The notes under the pieces: generated by a model | Told to the model about the DNA's origin: nothing | The model's database searches: none | What the model saw: the letters and a program-made list of their open reading frames with translations, nothing else | Assembly (NCBI GenBank): GCA_035651595.1 | Contig: DASRFJ010000199.1 | Coordinates: 1-38,917 of the forward strand | Origin: JAFARZ01 sp035651595 | Lineage (GTDB): Bacteria > Actinomycetota > Actinomycetes > Streptosporangiales > Streptosporangiaceae | Length of the DNA stretch: 38,917 nucleotides | Direction: 5' to 3' | In this document: positions 23,893 to 31,801 of the stretch, one piece after another | Numbering within the stretch: the first letter of the stretch is position 1 | How the letters are laid out: each line of letters opens with the position of its first letter | Made by a program: the position numbers and the translations under genes

Positions 23893-23975
23893 GCTGCACA
23901 CCCCGACAGGGCATCACGACGTGGCTACTGGTGCCGCGGACTTCCCGCGCGTCCACCGGTTGCCTGGAGCCGCAG

Positions 23976-25172
23976 ATGAACGATGACCCGAGTATCTGGC
24001 CCGCGGATCACACGGCGGTCGGCACTGACCTGGCGCAGCGCGCGGACCTAACGCAGCACGCGCTGCCTGAGTTCGCGCTGAAGCCGCCCGCGACCACCGG
24101 GCGCCCGCGGAAGATCCTGTTCATCGCGTGGCGCGACCTCGCCAACCCGCGCGCCGGCGGGTCGGAAGTCCTGGTCGACCGCCTCGCGGCAGGCATGCTG
24201 GCCAGGGGAGATCAGGTCACGCTGCTGTGTGGCGGGCCGACGGCGCCGCGACCGTACCGCGTGGTGCGCTGTGGCGGCACGTACTCGCAGTTCCTCCGTG
24301 CGCCGTTCGCGTACCTGCGCAAGTTCCGCGATTGCGACCTGGTGGTCGAGGTCTGCAACGGGATGCCGTACCTGTCGCCGCTGTGGTGCCGGCGCCCCGT
24401 CATCTGCCTGGTCAACCACGTGCATTCAGAGCTGTGGCCGATCCGCTTCCGGCCGCCGGTGTCCAGCATCGGCCGCTCCGTGGAAAGCGTGGTCATGCCC
24501 TGGGTCCATCGGCGCAACCTGTTCCTGACCGTGTCCGGCTCGACCGCGGACTCGCTTCAGCGGATGGGAGTCGAAGCGGACCGCATCCGGCAAATCTGTA
24601 ACGGCGTCGAGCAGCCGGATCCGCCGACGCCCAGGTCGCGGGAGCCGCTGTTCCTCGCGCTGGGCAGGCTCACCGATTACAAGCGCCTGGATCTGCTGCT
24701 CCGGTTGTGGGAGCGCGTGCGGCACGTCACGGGCGGACGGCTGGTGATCGCCGGCGACGGTCCGGAACGGGCGCGCCTGGAGGCCATGGCCGGCCCGGAC
24801 GTGACGTTCACCGGCCGGGTGTCAGAACAGGAAAAACACCGGCTGCTGTGCGCGGCGTGGCTGCTGGTGCATCCGGCGCTGATCGAAGGCTGGGGCATCG
24901 TGGTCGCCGAGGCGGCGATCCGCGGCACCCCGGCGGTGGCGTTCGACGTGCCCGGGCTACGCGACTCGGTGGTGCACGGCCAGACGGGTTTGCTCACCCA
25001 GACTGAGGGAGAGTTCGCTTCGATGTGGGCGTCGCTGGCCATCGACGCCCGGCGCCGTGAGGCGCTTGGCCAGTCGGCCAGGACCAGGGCGTTGCGGCTG
25101 CACTGGCCCGCCGCGGTCGAGGGTTTCGCCAAGGTGGCGGACGAGGCGATCGTCCGGATGGCCGACGGGTGA
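23976..25172 (+). CDS. GT4-family glycosyltransferase
   Basis: 398 residues, GT-B fold. The N-terminal acceptor domain starts at about residue 48 with ILFIAWRDLANPRAGGSEVL. The donor domain includes LFLALGRLTDYKRLDLLLRL, GDGPERARLEAM, VTFTGRVSEQEK and the nucleotide-sugar signature PALIEGWGIVVAEAAIRGTP (E-x7-E). It moves a sugar from a nucleotide donor to a cytoplasmic or membrane lipid acceptor. From memory it corresponds to Rv0225 of M. tuberculosis, also divergent from a methyltransferase. ATG 23976 has GGAG seven bases upstream. The next methyltransferase starts within its stop codon (GTGA), indicating an operon. Confidence 0.9.
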   Translation: MNDDPSIWPADHTAVGTDLAQRADLTQHALPEFALKPPATTGRPRKILFIAWRDLANPRAGGSEVLVDRLAAGMLARGDQVTLLCGGPTAPRPYRVVRCGGTYSQFLRAPFAYLRKFRDCDLVVEVCNGMPYLSPLWCRRPVICLVNHVHSELWPIRFRPPVSSIGRSVESVVMPWVHRRNLFLTVSGSTADSLQRMGVEADRIRQICNGVEQPDPPTPRSREPLFLALGRLTDYKRLDLLLRLWERVRHVTGGRLVIAGDGPERARLEAMAGPDVTFTGRVSEQEKHRLLCAAWLLVHPALIEGWGIVVAEAAIRGTPAVAFDVPGLRDSVVHGQTGLLTQTEGEFASMWASLAIDARRREALGQSARTRALRLHWPAAVEGFAKVADEAIVRMADG

Positions 25173-25906
25173 TTCCGGTGACCGCTCCGGCGCCAGCCAA
25201 TCCGCTCCAGGCGTTCTACGAACGCGACGACGTCCCGCTCAGCTCGGGGCCGGATCGCGCCAGGCGCCAGGCACAGATGCTCGCCACGGTGCTGGACGGC
25301 TTTCCCGGTCAGGCCGTGGTGCTGGATGTCGGCTGCGGCGACGGTTCGGCACTGGCGGTGGCCGCGCGGCATAACCAGGGCCACCTGTTCGCCGGGGTGG
25401 ACTGGTCCGCTGACGCCCTGCGGAGAGCACGCGAGCACGGCGTGGCCGTGCTCCGCGGCGGAGTCGACGCGCCCGGCCTGCCCATTGCCAGCGGAGCCGC
25501 GGATGTCGTGATCATGAGCGAGCTCATCGAGCACCTCGTGGATCCCGACAACGCCATCGCCGAAATCCGGCGCGTGCTCCGCCCGGGCGGAGCATTGCTG
25601 TTGTCCACCCCTAACCTCGCGGCCTGGTACAACCGCGGCCTGCTCGCGTTCGGGTACCAGCCGGTGTTCTCCGAGGTCAGCCTCCACGGCGTCTACGGCC
25701 GTCCCGGCGAGGTCGTGGCCGGCCACCTGCGGCTGTACACCCGGCGGGCGCTCGCCGGATTCCTTGCCGCGAGCGGATTCCGCTGCGTGCGCATCGCCGG
25801 CGCGCGCTACCACGACGTGCCCGCGCCGCTGCGCCCGCTCGACCGGTTGTTCTGCCGGTGGCCCTCAGCGGCGTCCATCCTGCTTGTGCACGCGCAGAAG
25901 GCGTGA
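25169..25906 (+). CDS. Class I SAM-dependent methyltransferase
   Basis: 245 residues. Motif I is VVLDVGCGDGSALAVAARH, followed by AGVDWSADALRRARE (acidic loop), then ADVVIMSELIEHLVDPDNAI and VLRPGGALLLSTPNLAAWYN. Typical of Methyltransf_11/ubiquinone-type enzymes that act on sugars, lipids or small molecules. GTG 25169 overlaps the GT4 stop (GTGA), and its own stop overlaps the GTG start of the DUF4185-like gene, so the three genes form a coupled operon. The substrate is not known. Confidence 0.88.
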   Translation: MIPVTAPAPANPLQAFYERDDVPLSSGPDRARRQAQMLATVLDGFPGQAVVLDVGCGDGSALAVAARHNQGHLFAGVDWSADALRRAREHGVAVLRGGVDAPGLPIASGAADVVIMSELIEHLVDPDNAIAEIRRVLRPGGALLLSTPNLAAWYNRGLLAFGYQPVFSEVSLHGVYGRPGEVVAGHLRLYTRRALAGFLAASGFRCVRIAGARYHDVPAPLRPLDRLFCRWPSAASILLVHAQKA

Positions 25907-27687
25907 GGCCGGCGTCGGGGCGCGGCTCGGGGCGCGGCGGTGGCGGTGGCGGGAAGCACCGGATACCGCAGGTGCCGTTCATCGCCAGGCCGGCTCGCCG
26001 GATCGAGCTGTTCGGGCTGCTGGTCGGCCTGTCGGCGGGATGCGTCGCGGTGGCGGTCTGGATAGCGGTCTTCCGCGTCGCCGGGTACCACCAAGGAGCC
26101 GGCGGCCAGGCGGGAAGCTCGGCCCAGGCCGCGGCCACCAGCTCTCCGCCGGTCGACGCCAGGGCCGGCGCCGGACCGGACGCCGCTGCCCTGGACAGCG
26201 AGTGGGAAGCGTACTCGGATCGCTCGACCTGTGCCGACTGGGCGGGTGGCGACGGGGTGGCCGCCATCCGGCTCAGCTCGTCCCAGCTCGCCTGGTTTTT
26301 CTCCGATACCGACCTCGGCCCGGCCGGCCCGCAAGCCGGCTTCTCGCGCTCTAGCGGGTTCCTGCACAATTCGGTGGTCGTGCAGACGCTGGCCGGCTCC
26401 GGCAGCACGTTCGTCACGATGACCGGCGGCGGTGCGTGCAACGTCCCCGGCCGGCCGCTCGGGCCGCCGACCGCCATAATCCACCCGCCGTCCGGCAGCT
26501 ACGGCAGGTACTGGGCCGCGGATGGGCTGCTGACCGGCGGATCCGTGGTCAAGTTCTACAACCGCTACGCGCCGGGTGCGTTCCCGTTCACCCCGCAGGG
26601 GACGGTGATCGCCTCGTTCCCCGTGAGCCAGCTGAGCGCGGCGGGGCTGGGTCCGGCCTACGGGGCGGTCGCCCGTCCGTCGGTGACCGCGGTCCCCAGC
26701 TACGTTCCGCCGGCCGGCGGCACGCCGATCATCTGGGGTGCCTCGGTGCTCCAGGTAGGGGGCACCGCGTACGTCTACGGCACGCAGGCCCCGGCTTCGC
26801 CAACCGGGCCGAACCAGCTCTACCTCGCGCGGGCGCCGGTCTCGCGGTTGACCCAGTTCGCTTCCTGGCAGTTCTACGCGGGGAACGGGCAGTGGGCGTC
26901 CGGGCAGCAAGGCGCCCAGCCGGTGCTGCCGCCGGGCAGCACCCTCGGCGTGCCGTCCGGGTTCAGCGTGGTCAACATCGCGCACCGCTACTGGCTGATC
27001 GAGACGGGTGTGGTGCCCGGCAGTCAGTACATCGACGCCTTTCCCGCGGCGACGCCGTGGGGTCCGTTCGACCAGGCCGACGGCCTTGTGCTCTACAAGA
27101 ACCCGGAAATCGGCCTCGATGCGGCGCATGACTACCGGATCATGTACGAGGCCCGCGCCGAGCTGGCGCTATCGTCCAGCAGCACGCTGGTGATCAGCTT
27201 CAACGTGAACTCCGAGGCGGTCACCACCGGCTGCGTGCCGATGTCCGCGTTGACCAACACCGTCACCCAGCCGAAGTTCATCACGGTGCCGACTCGCGAC
27301 TTCGCGGTCTCCGGCGGCGGCCTGGCGGCCGGCGTGCTGGCCGGGCCGTCGGATTATCCGCGGATCGTCCCCAGCGATCCGGGCCAGTGGTTCAACAGCT
27401 ATGCGTTGCCTGGCGGCTGCCCCCCGGTCCCCGCGCTCGCGACGGTACGCGCCCAGCCGGGTTCCGGAAAGGTGACGCTCACCTGGCCGGACGCGGGGCT
27501 TGGTGTTCGCTACCAGGTCTATCTGCTCGGCCCGGGAGCGCAGGAGTACTCGCCGGTGACCACCGTGCGTTCGGACGGTGTCGTGCTTTCCGGCCTCCGG
27601 GCCGGCAGCTACCAGGCGCGGGTGGTTCCGGCCAACCTCCAGCACACCACCGGCCAGGGCGCCCAGACATCATTCACCGTCGGCTGA
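25903..27687 (+). CDS. Membrane-anchored DUF4185-like beta-propeller protein with C-terminal Fn3-like domain
   Basis: 594 residues. A Gly/Arg-rich cytoplasmic tail and one hydrophobic helix (about 33-55, ELFGLLVGLSAGCVAVAVW) anchor it. A repeated-blade region follows: LAWFFSDTDLG at the first blade, LYLARAPVSRLTQFASWQFY, FSVVNIAHRYWLIE and ARAELALSSSSTLVISFNVN. These are like DUF4185 proteins, some of which have been described as D-arabinan endo-hydrolases (family GH183). The last 85 residues look like an Fn3 domain. Catalytic residues cannot be assigned, so hydrolysis is a hypothesis. GTG 25903 overlaps the methyltransferase stop (GTGA). Its partner at 27697 is convergent after 9 bases. Confidence 0.65.
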   Translation: MRPASGRGSGRGGGGGGKHRIPQVPFIARPARRIELFGLLVGLSAGCVAVAVWIAVFRVAGYHQGAGGQAGSSAQAAATSSPPVDARAGAGPDAAALDSEWEAYSDRSTCADWAGGDGVAAIRLSSSQLAWFFSDTDLGPAGPQAGFSRSSGFLHNSVVVQTLAGSGSTFVTMTGGGACNVPGRPLGPPTAIIHPPSGSYGRYWAADGLLTGGSVVKFYNRYAPGAFPFTPQGTVIASFPVSQLSAAGLGPAYGAVARPSVTAVPSYVPPAGGTPIIWGASVLQVGGTAYVYGTQAPASPTGPNQLYLARAPVSRLTQFASWQFYAGNGQWASGQQGAQPVLPPGSTLGVPSGFSVVNIAHRYWLIETGVVPGSQYIDAFPAATPWGPFDQADGLVLYKNPEIGLDAAHDYRIMYEARAELALSSSSTLVISFNVNSEAVTTGCVPMSALTNTVTQPKFITVPTRDFAVSGGGLAAGVLAGPSDYPRIVPSDPGQWFNSYALPGGCPPVPALATVRAQPGSGKVTLTWPDAGLGVRYQVYLLGPGAQEYSPVTTVRSDGVVLSGLRAGSYQARVVPANLQHTTGQGAQTSFTVG

Positions 27688-27696
27688 GCCAGCCCT

Positions 27697-28944
27697 TTAC
27701 CAGCGGATAGCGGAAACCTCCACGTGATTCGCCCCAGGGTTGAAAAACGACATCACGAGGTCCGACCGAGTGCTCAGCTCCGGGTGGCCGATGAGCGCGC
27801 GGCAGAGCCCGTCCAGGTGGCCACGCTTGCCGGCGCCGCAGGGCACCCGGCCCGCGGTGAGCTGGCGCCACGGCCCGGTCGGCGCCGCGGCCTGCCAGAT
27901 GGTGAAGTTACCGCCGACGCTGGTCTGCTCGACGAGCACCAGCCCGTGCCCGGTCGCCGAGAAGTCGCCGGCCCACATCAGGAGCGGCGAGCCGGCCCGC
28001 AGCGGCACCGCGCTGTACGGGCTGGCGGACCACCCCGTGCCGGTCCAGTACTGGTAGCTGAACCCGTTCTGCCAGTCCGCTGCCGTGGCAAGCGTCCTGG
28101 TCAGGAACACGCCCGGGGCGCCGCAGCCGCCACCGGGCGCACACGAGCTGAACAGGTACAGGTAACCGCCGGAGAACACCGGTGAGCCCAGAATCCAGGC
28201 CGGCAGCAGCTGCTCGCCGGGCGTCGTGCTGAACACCTGGGCGGGGCTGCCCAGCACGTTGGCCACCGGGTCGTAGTCGACCAGGCCGAACGCCTCGGCG
28301 GTGAACACATCGCTGCCGGAAACGCACGAGTCCACGTAGCTGATCAGCAGGTGCCCGCTGCCGCCGGGCTCGCGCGCGACTCCGGTGACCCACCGCGCCT
28401 GGTACACGCCCGGCCCGGCGCAGGGCAGGTCGGTGGCGGGCAGGGTCAGGTCAGCCGGCGCCATCAGGAACGGCCGCGGGGCCAGTCCCGCGGTCCCCGA
28501 GGCGAGCGGGCTGCGCGGCGTCGGAACCTCAGAGAGCAAGCCCGGAGCCGAGCCGGCCCGGGAAGACCCTTCGGCGGCGGTGTCCGTGCCGAGGATCGGC
28601 AGGCCGATCTCGTCGCCTTGCCGGCTGGTGATCTCGGTATCGCAGAACAGCCACAGGCTCCGCCCAGGCGCGGAGGGGAGCGATGTGCTGAACCCGCAGT
28701 CCCGGGCGATGTCCCGGCCGGTCAGGGTCTCGTACCTGGACAGCACCGGTCGCGGCGGCCCCGGCCGCGGCGCCGGTGGCGGCGCCGAACCGCATGATGC
28801 GCACAGCACGGCCGCGGTCAGCATGGCCGCGGTCAGCACGGCCGGCGCGGCTGCGGCTCGCTGTGGTCGTCTTATTTCCGTGGCATGCCGCCCATAGATA
28901 GAACCTGTTACATTATGACCACAGAGCTGGTCATTCGCCGTCAA
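27697..28944 (-). CDS. Exported DUF4185-like beta-propeller protein, possible lipoprotein
   Basis: 415 residues from a TTG at 28944. An N-terminal RRPQR followed by a hydrophobic Ala/Leu stretch ending LCASCGS is a signal peptide with a weak lipobox; Cys is followed by Gly-Ser-Ala-Pro-Pro linker residues. Blades include SLWLFCDTEI, QARWVTGVAREPGGSGHLLI, ILGSPVFSGGYLYLFSSC and GHPELSTRSDLVMSFFNPG, similar in order to the protein encoded at 25903-27687, so the two are distant paralogues. May bind or cut arabinan outside the membrane (inference). The start is uncertain: TTG is the only start upstream of the RRPQR stretch, and a possible -10 element (CATAAT, 28911-28916 on the minus strand) would lie inside the frame. 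Confidence 0.62.
   Translation of the reverse strand: MTANDQLCGHNVTGSIYGRHATEIRRPQRAAAAPAVLTAAMLTAAVLCASCGSAPPPAPRPGPPRPVLSRYETLTGRDIARDCGFSTSLPSAPGRSLWLFCDTEITSRQGDEIGLPILGTDTAAEGSSRAGSAPGLLSEVPTPRSPLASGTAGLAPRPFLMAPADLTLPATDLPCAGPGVYQARWVTGVAREPGGSGHLLISYVDSCVSGSDVFTAEAFGLVDYDPVANVLGSPAQVFSTTPGEQLLPAWILGSPVFSGGYLYLFSSCAPGGGCGAPGVFLTRTLATAADWQNGFSYQYWTGTGWSASPYSAVPLRAGSPLLMWAGDFSATGHGLVLVEQTSVGGNFTIWQAAAPTGPWRQLTAGRVPCGAGKRGHLDGLCRALIGHPELSTRSDLVMSFFNPGANHVEVSAIRW
28899..28912. promoter_or_regulatory. Isolated match to the KstR box
   Basis: TAGAACCTGTTACA fits TnnAACnnGTTnnA but lacks the extended AGAAC/GTTCT symmetry of the other sites. It lies within the first codons of the 28944 reading frame. 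It could be chance or a true site if the gene starts further downstream. Confidence 0.3.
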
Positions 28945-28949
28945 TGGCT

Positions 28950-28964
28950 GTTACCCTCCAGTAA
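28950..28964 (+). promoter_or_regulatory. Shared envelope-block motif, copy 3
   Basis: GTTACCCTCCAGTAA, fits GYTACYNNNCAGTAR. It is 5 bases from the DUF4185-like start and 28 bases (start to start) from copy 4, so the two may bind protein as a pair. Confidence 0.55.
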
Positions 28965-28977
28965 CCAAGCCCAGAAG

Positions 28978-28992
28978 GTTACTCCTCAGTAG
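28978..28992 (+). promoter_or_regulatory. Shared envelope-block motif, copy 4
   Basis: GTTACTCCTCAGTAG, 22 bases before the GTG of the DUF2613 gene. Position and sequence closely repeat copy 1, where the motif ends 19 bases before the ATG; both are followed by YCT. Confidence 0.65.
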
Positions 28993-29014
28993 CCTAGTCA
29001 GAAGGAGGAGCGCC

Positions 29015-29152
29015 GTGGTCCGCTTGATCATCGCCATCGTGGTGGGTGTCGTGATCGCGGTCGGCGCGACCGTTCTCGTGCAGAACGTGCTAACCGGCAC
29101 GGTCAACGGCACGCCGACCAGCCAGTCGATCTACCAATACGGTTCCCGCTGA
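29015..29152 (+). CDS. DUF2613-type small membrane protein
   Basis: 45 residues: MVRLIIAIVVGVVIAVGATV is one transmembrane helix, followed by a short polar tail with VNGTPTSQSIYQYGSR. DUF2613 proteins of this size and pattern are found next to aftD in mycobacteria (from memory, Rv0236A), and this gene lies in the AftD block here. The function is unknown; a small subunit or stabiliser of a membrane glycosyltransferase is a reasonable guess. GTG 29015 is supported by AAGGAGGAG 5 bases upstream. It is followed by the GT2 gene after 29 bases. Confidence 0.82.
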   Translation: MVRLIIAIVVGVVIAVGATVLVQNVLTGTVNGTPTSQSIYQYGSR

Positions 29153-29181
29153 CCGCCTTGGGCGCAACACCGGAGTATGCG

Positions 29182-29946
29182 GTGTCCGTTCAGATCGTCG
29201 TCCCCGCCCGCAACGAGGCGATGCGGTTGCCTGGCGGGCTGGCCGCGCTGTGCCGGTCGGCGGCGATGCTCCCGATGCCGGCGGAGATCCTGGTGGTCGA
29301 CAGCGCGAGCAGCGACGCGACATCCCAGATCGTGCGCGGCTGGCCGGCCGGGCCGGTGCCGGTACGCCTGGTCAGCTGCGACCGGCCGGGCAAAGGTGTC
29401 GCGGTGCGCGCGGGCTTGCTCGCCACGACGGCTCCGTTCGTCGGGTTCTGCGACGCCGACATGGCCACGGATCTGGCCGCGCTCGACGTCGCCGTCCGGC
29501 TGCTCGCCGGCGGGCGCCAGGTGGTGATCGGGTCACGGACGCTGGCGGACTCGGCCGTCAGCCGGCGCAGCCTCACCCGCCGGGCGGGCGCGGCGGCCTT
29601 CCGGGCGCTGACACGACCGATGGCGCCGGGCGTCAGTGACACCCAGTGCGGATTCAAGTTCTTCGCCGGCCCGCTGGCGCGTGCGGCCGCGACGTCGCTG
29701 CGAACGGCAGGGTTCGCGTTCGACGTGGAACTGCTGGACGGCTGCCTGCGGCGGGGTGCTTCGATCACCGAGATCCCGGTCCGCTGGCGCGACGTCCCAG
29801 GTTCCTCTTCGAGCGTGCCGCGGCACTCGGCACAGGTCTGCCGGGAAATCGCGTCGATCTGGCTGCGCACGCGCGGCATGGTCAATCCCAGGTCAACGGC
29901 CGGTCCCGAACGCGGATCGGCCACATATCTGCCAGAAGTGGTGTAA
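29182..29946 (+). CDS. GT2-family glycosyltransferase
   Basis: 254 residues, GT-A fold. VQIVVPARNEAMRL starts the Rossmann core, ILVVDSASSDATSQIV gives the first nucleotide-binding Asp, and FCDADMATDL holds the DxD motif. GFAFDVELLDGCLRRG and ITEIPVRWRDVPGSS resemble dolichol/polyprenyl-phosphate sugar synthases. It may make a lipid-linked sugar donor used by the GT-C enzymes of the block. GTG 29182 is preferred to TTG 29158 because GGAG lies six bases before it and the family core begins directly. No C-terminal membrane helices are present. Confidence 0.87.
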   Translation: MSVQIVVPARNEAMRLPGGLAALCRSAAMLPMPAEILVVDSASSDATSQIVRGWPAGPVPVRLVSCDRPGKGVAVRAGLLATTAPFVGFCDADMATDLAALDVAVRLLAGGRQVVIGSRTLADSAVSRRSLTRRAGAAAFRALTRPMAPGVSDTQCGFKFFAGPLARAAATSLRTAGFAFDVELLDGCLRRGASITEIPVRWRDVPGSSSSVPRHSAQVCREIASIWLRTRGMVNPRSTAGPERGSATYLPEVV

Positions 29947-30003
29947 CTCGTTACAGTTCTGTGTCTAGATCCCAACAAGATTTAATGTGAGAGTAGCTAG
30001 ATA

Positions 30004-30018
30004 CTACTGCTTGGTAAC
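30004..30018 (-). promoter_or_regulatory. Shared envelope-block motif, copy 5
   Basis: On the minus strand GTTACCAAGCAGTAG, fits GYTACYNNNCAGTAR. It is 24 bases before ATG 30043. A further palindrome GTAACTCGTTAC is at 29943-29954. Confidence 0.6.
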
Positions 30019-30042
30019 TTTGCCGGGCTGCCGGGAGGAACG

Positions 30043-31266
30043 ATGCGTCGCGACGTCGGGATGGTTCTAGCGGGGCTCGGCACGTTCTTGATCGTGCTCG
30101 CGATCGCCTTGCCGACCTACATCGCCGGGCACGTCCTCAAGTTCCCGCTGAACTATTACTACAAGGCCACCTTGGTGGGCACCAACGCGACCTATTTCAG
30201 CGCGAGCGAGGTCAAGGAGGTGACCGGCGCCAACATCAACGCGATCTACACGATCAAGGGTCTTGGCAACCAGGGCAACTCGTCGACGGCGGCCTGGCAG
30301 CTGTTCACGTACCTGTACGACACCGGCCTTCCGCGGGACCAGCAGGCGATTGAGATCCAGAACCAGACGGTCGCGTTCGACCGCAAGAACGCCCAGCTGC
30401 GGAACTGCTGCGGCGCTAACTTCATGGGCAAGACGATCAACTGGACCGGCATCGTCGGCTACGTGTTCCCGATGAACACGCAGAAGACCACGTACAACGT
30501 CTTTAACACCACGCTGATGAAGACAGTGCCATTCACGTACAACGGGACCGCCAACGTCGATGGCATCAACGCGTACCGGTTCGTCAGCAACGTGAGTCCG
30601 GTCAAGGTCGGGTTCACTCCGCTCTCGGCGACCGATCCGGAATACTACGGGGTCGACCAGACCTACTACGTGGACCCGGAGACCGGCGCGCTGCTCAAGG
30701 TTTCCGAGTCCGAGGACGCGTACCTGGTCAATGCGATCACCGGCGCGCGGACCACAACGCTGCTGCAGGTGACACTCGCGCCGACGGCCGCCAGCGTGCA
30801 GGACATCGTGAACATCGACAACAGCGGCCGGCTCAAGATCCTGCTGTTCGAGACCATCATGCCGATCGTCTTGGGCGTGGTCGGCGCGATCCTGCTGGTG
30901 TGCGGCATCCTGCTCGCCCGCAGGCGGCCGGACGTCACCGAATCCGGCTTCGGCGATTCGACCGGCGCCCTGTCCCCGGCCGCGCCTCCCGAGCACGCAT
31001 CCCCTGCGGCCGCCGAGACCGCCGCGCTCCCCAAGACCGACCCCTCCGCAAGTGAACCCCCAGCCAGCCAGTCATCCGGCCGCCGCGGCAGGCACGCCGC
31101 CGGCTCCACGGTCGGCATCGTCCCCGGCATGGAGTCCGCCCCCGCCGAACCAGCCTCCACCCACGGCGAACACGCCCCGGCCCACGCCGACTCGGCCGCT
31201 CCCACCGAGGCCACGCCGGCCGCCGCCGATTCCGCCGACGGCCACAAACCCGGCACGTCCGCCTAA
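30043..31266 (+). CDS. DUF3068 / PorA-family membrane protein
   Basis: 407 residues. One helix near the N terminus (about 6-28, VLAGLGTFLIVLAIALPTYI), a large outer beta-rich domain (about 30-265) and a second helix (about 272-293, IMPIVLGVVGAILLVCGILL) followed by a cytoplasmic Pro/Ala/Glu-rich tail of about 110 residues that is disordered. This is the DUF3068 layout. From memory M. tuberculosis Rv0227c, near the methyltransferase/GT pair, belongs to this family, so its presence fits the block. The family is sometimes annotated as porin PorA, but a pore function is not shown by the sequence. GGGAGGA is seven bases before ATG 30043, and a shared-motif copy lies just upstream. Confidence 0.87.
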   Translation: MRRDVGMVLAGLGTFLIVLAIALPTYIAGHVLKFPLNYYYKATLVGTNATYFSASEVKEVTGANINAIYTIKGLGNQGNSSTAAWQLFTYLYDTGLPRDQQAIEIQNQTVAFDRKNAQLRNCCGANFMGKTINWTGIVGYVFPMNTQKTTYNVFNTTLMKTVPFTYNGTANVDGINAYRFVSNVSPVKVGFTPLSATDPEYYGVDQTYYVDPETGALLKVSESEDAYLVNAITGARTTTLLQVTLAPTAASVQDIVNIDNSGRLKILLFETIMPIVLGVVGAILLVCGILLARRRPDVTESGFGDSTGALSPAAPPEHASPAAAETAALPKTDPSASEPPASQSSGRRGRHAAGSTVGIVPGMESAPAEPASTHGEHAPAHADSAAPTEATPAAADSADGHKPGTSA

Positions 31267-31314
31267 CACGCCAAGCTCCAACGGCCGGCGCCCCGCCGCA
31301 ATACGTGGTCGCGG

Positions 31315-31404
31315 GCGACGGCGTGCATGTCTGCCCGCAAGCGACAGCGTGCACGTCGGCGCAAGCGACAGCGTGCACGTGGCAGTGTGCACGTCGGCCC
31401 GCAA
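31315..31404. repeat. Degenerate tandem repeat, period about 24
   Basis: Three units based on GCGACAGCGTGCACGTCGGC with GCAA joints; the first unit differs at a few bases. No conserved protein is encoded. Confidence 0.7.
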
Positions 31405-31462
31405 TGTCCGGACTTAATCGGATATGCGCGTATGTTCCCCGCCTAGTCGAGCGCATCGAAAA

Positions 31463-31513
31463 TTATTGCGGACACTTACCCCCCCAGATCGGGGGGGTAA
31501 GTGTCCGCAATGA
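31463..31513. repeat. Long palindrome, family copy 3
   Basis: Arms TTGCGGACACTTACCCCCCC (31466-31485) and its exact complement (31491-31510), loop AGATC, and outer pairing ATTA/TGAT with one mismatch. Followed by CTGGCC. Near-identical arms are found at 4765-4807. Confidence 0.9.
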
Positions 31514-31704
31514 TCTGGCCCACCCGCCGACGCGCTCGCTTTATACGGATATATCCGGTTTGCGAGTAAGCCATTCGCGCGCGGCGTGAGCGCCGAGATC
31601 GGCGTAGCCGCCCGGGGTGGCATCCAGGGCACTTGACCCCGCCGACCCGCGTAACCGTCGGTCGCCCGCACGCGCCGTGCCCGAACTTAACCTGGCCGCA
31701 AAAC

Positions 31705-31718
31705 TAGAACACGTTCCA
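31705..31718. promoter_or_regulatory. KstR box before the cholesterol oxidase gene
   Basis: TAGAACACGTTCCA, a full match to TnnAACnnGTTnnA, with flanks AAAC and GTT that repeat the pattern of the other sites. It is 83 bases before ATG 31802. Confidence 0.8.
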
Positions 31719-31801
31719 GTTACGTGCTATCTTCCAAGCAACCAAGCAAGCGCCCGCTTGGTGGGGGTTTGGGTCAGGTCAGAAAAACCCTGGGAGTGCC
31801 G

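Larger units (their letters stand above)
23641..23975. other. Divergent promoter region of the methyltransferase and GT4 genes
   Basis: Contains a two-part hairpin (23746-23781) with a copy of the shared motif inside it, and a sigma-A-like promoter (23863-23892) directed at the GT4 gene. I see no gene here. Confidence 0.65.
31267..31801. other. Intergenic region between the envelope and steroid genes
   Basis: Holds a short GC-rich tandem repeat (31315-31404), the best long palindrome copy (31463-31513), a 12-bp palindrome CGGATATATCCG (31546-31557) and the KstR box of the cholesterol oxidase gene (31705-31718). No coding sequence is supported. Confidence 0.7.

Noticed and set aside
28899..28912. 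KstR control of the 28944 gene
   Set aside because: Only the minimal consensus is met, the extended symmetry is missing and it lies inside the reading frame. Kept as a low-confidence site only.
31315..31404. Possible CRISPR or small repeat protein
   Set aside because: Only three adjacent imperfect units without spacers, and no start codon with a ribosome site gives a conserved product.
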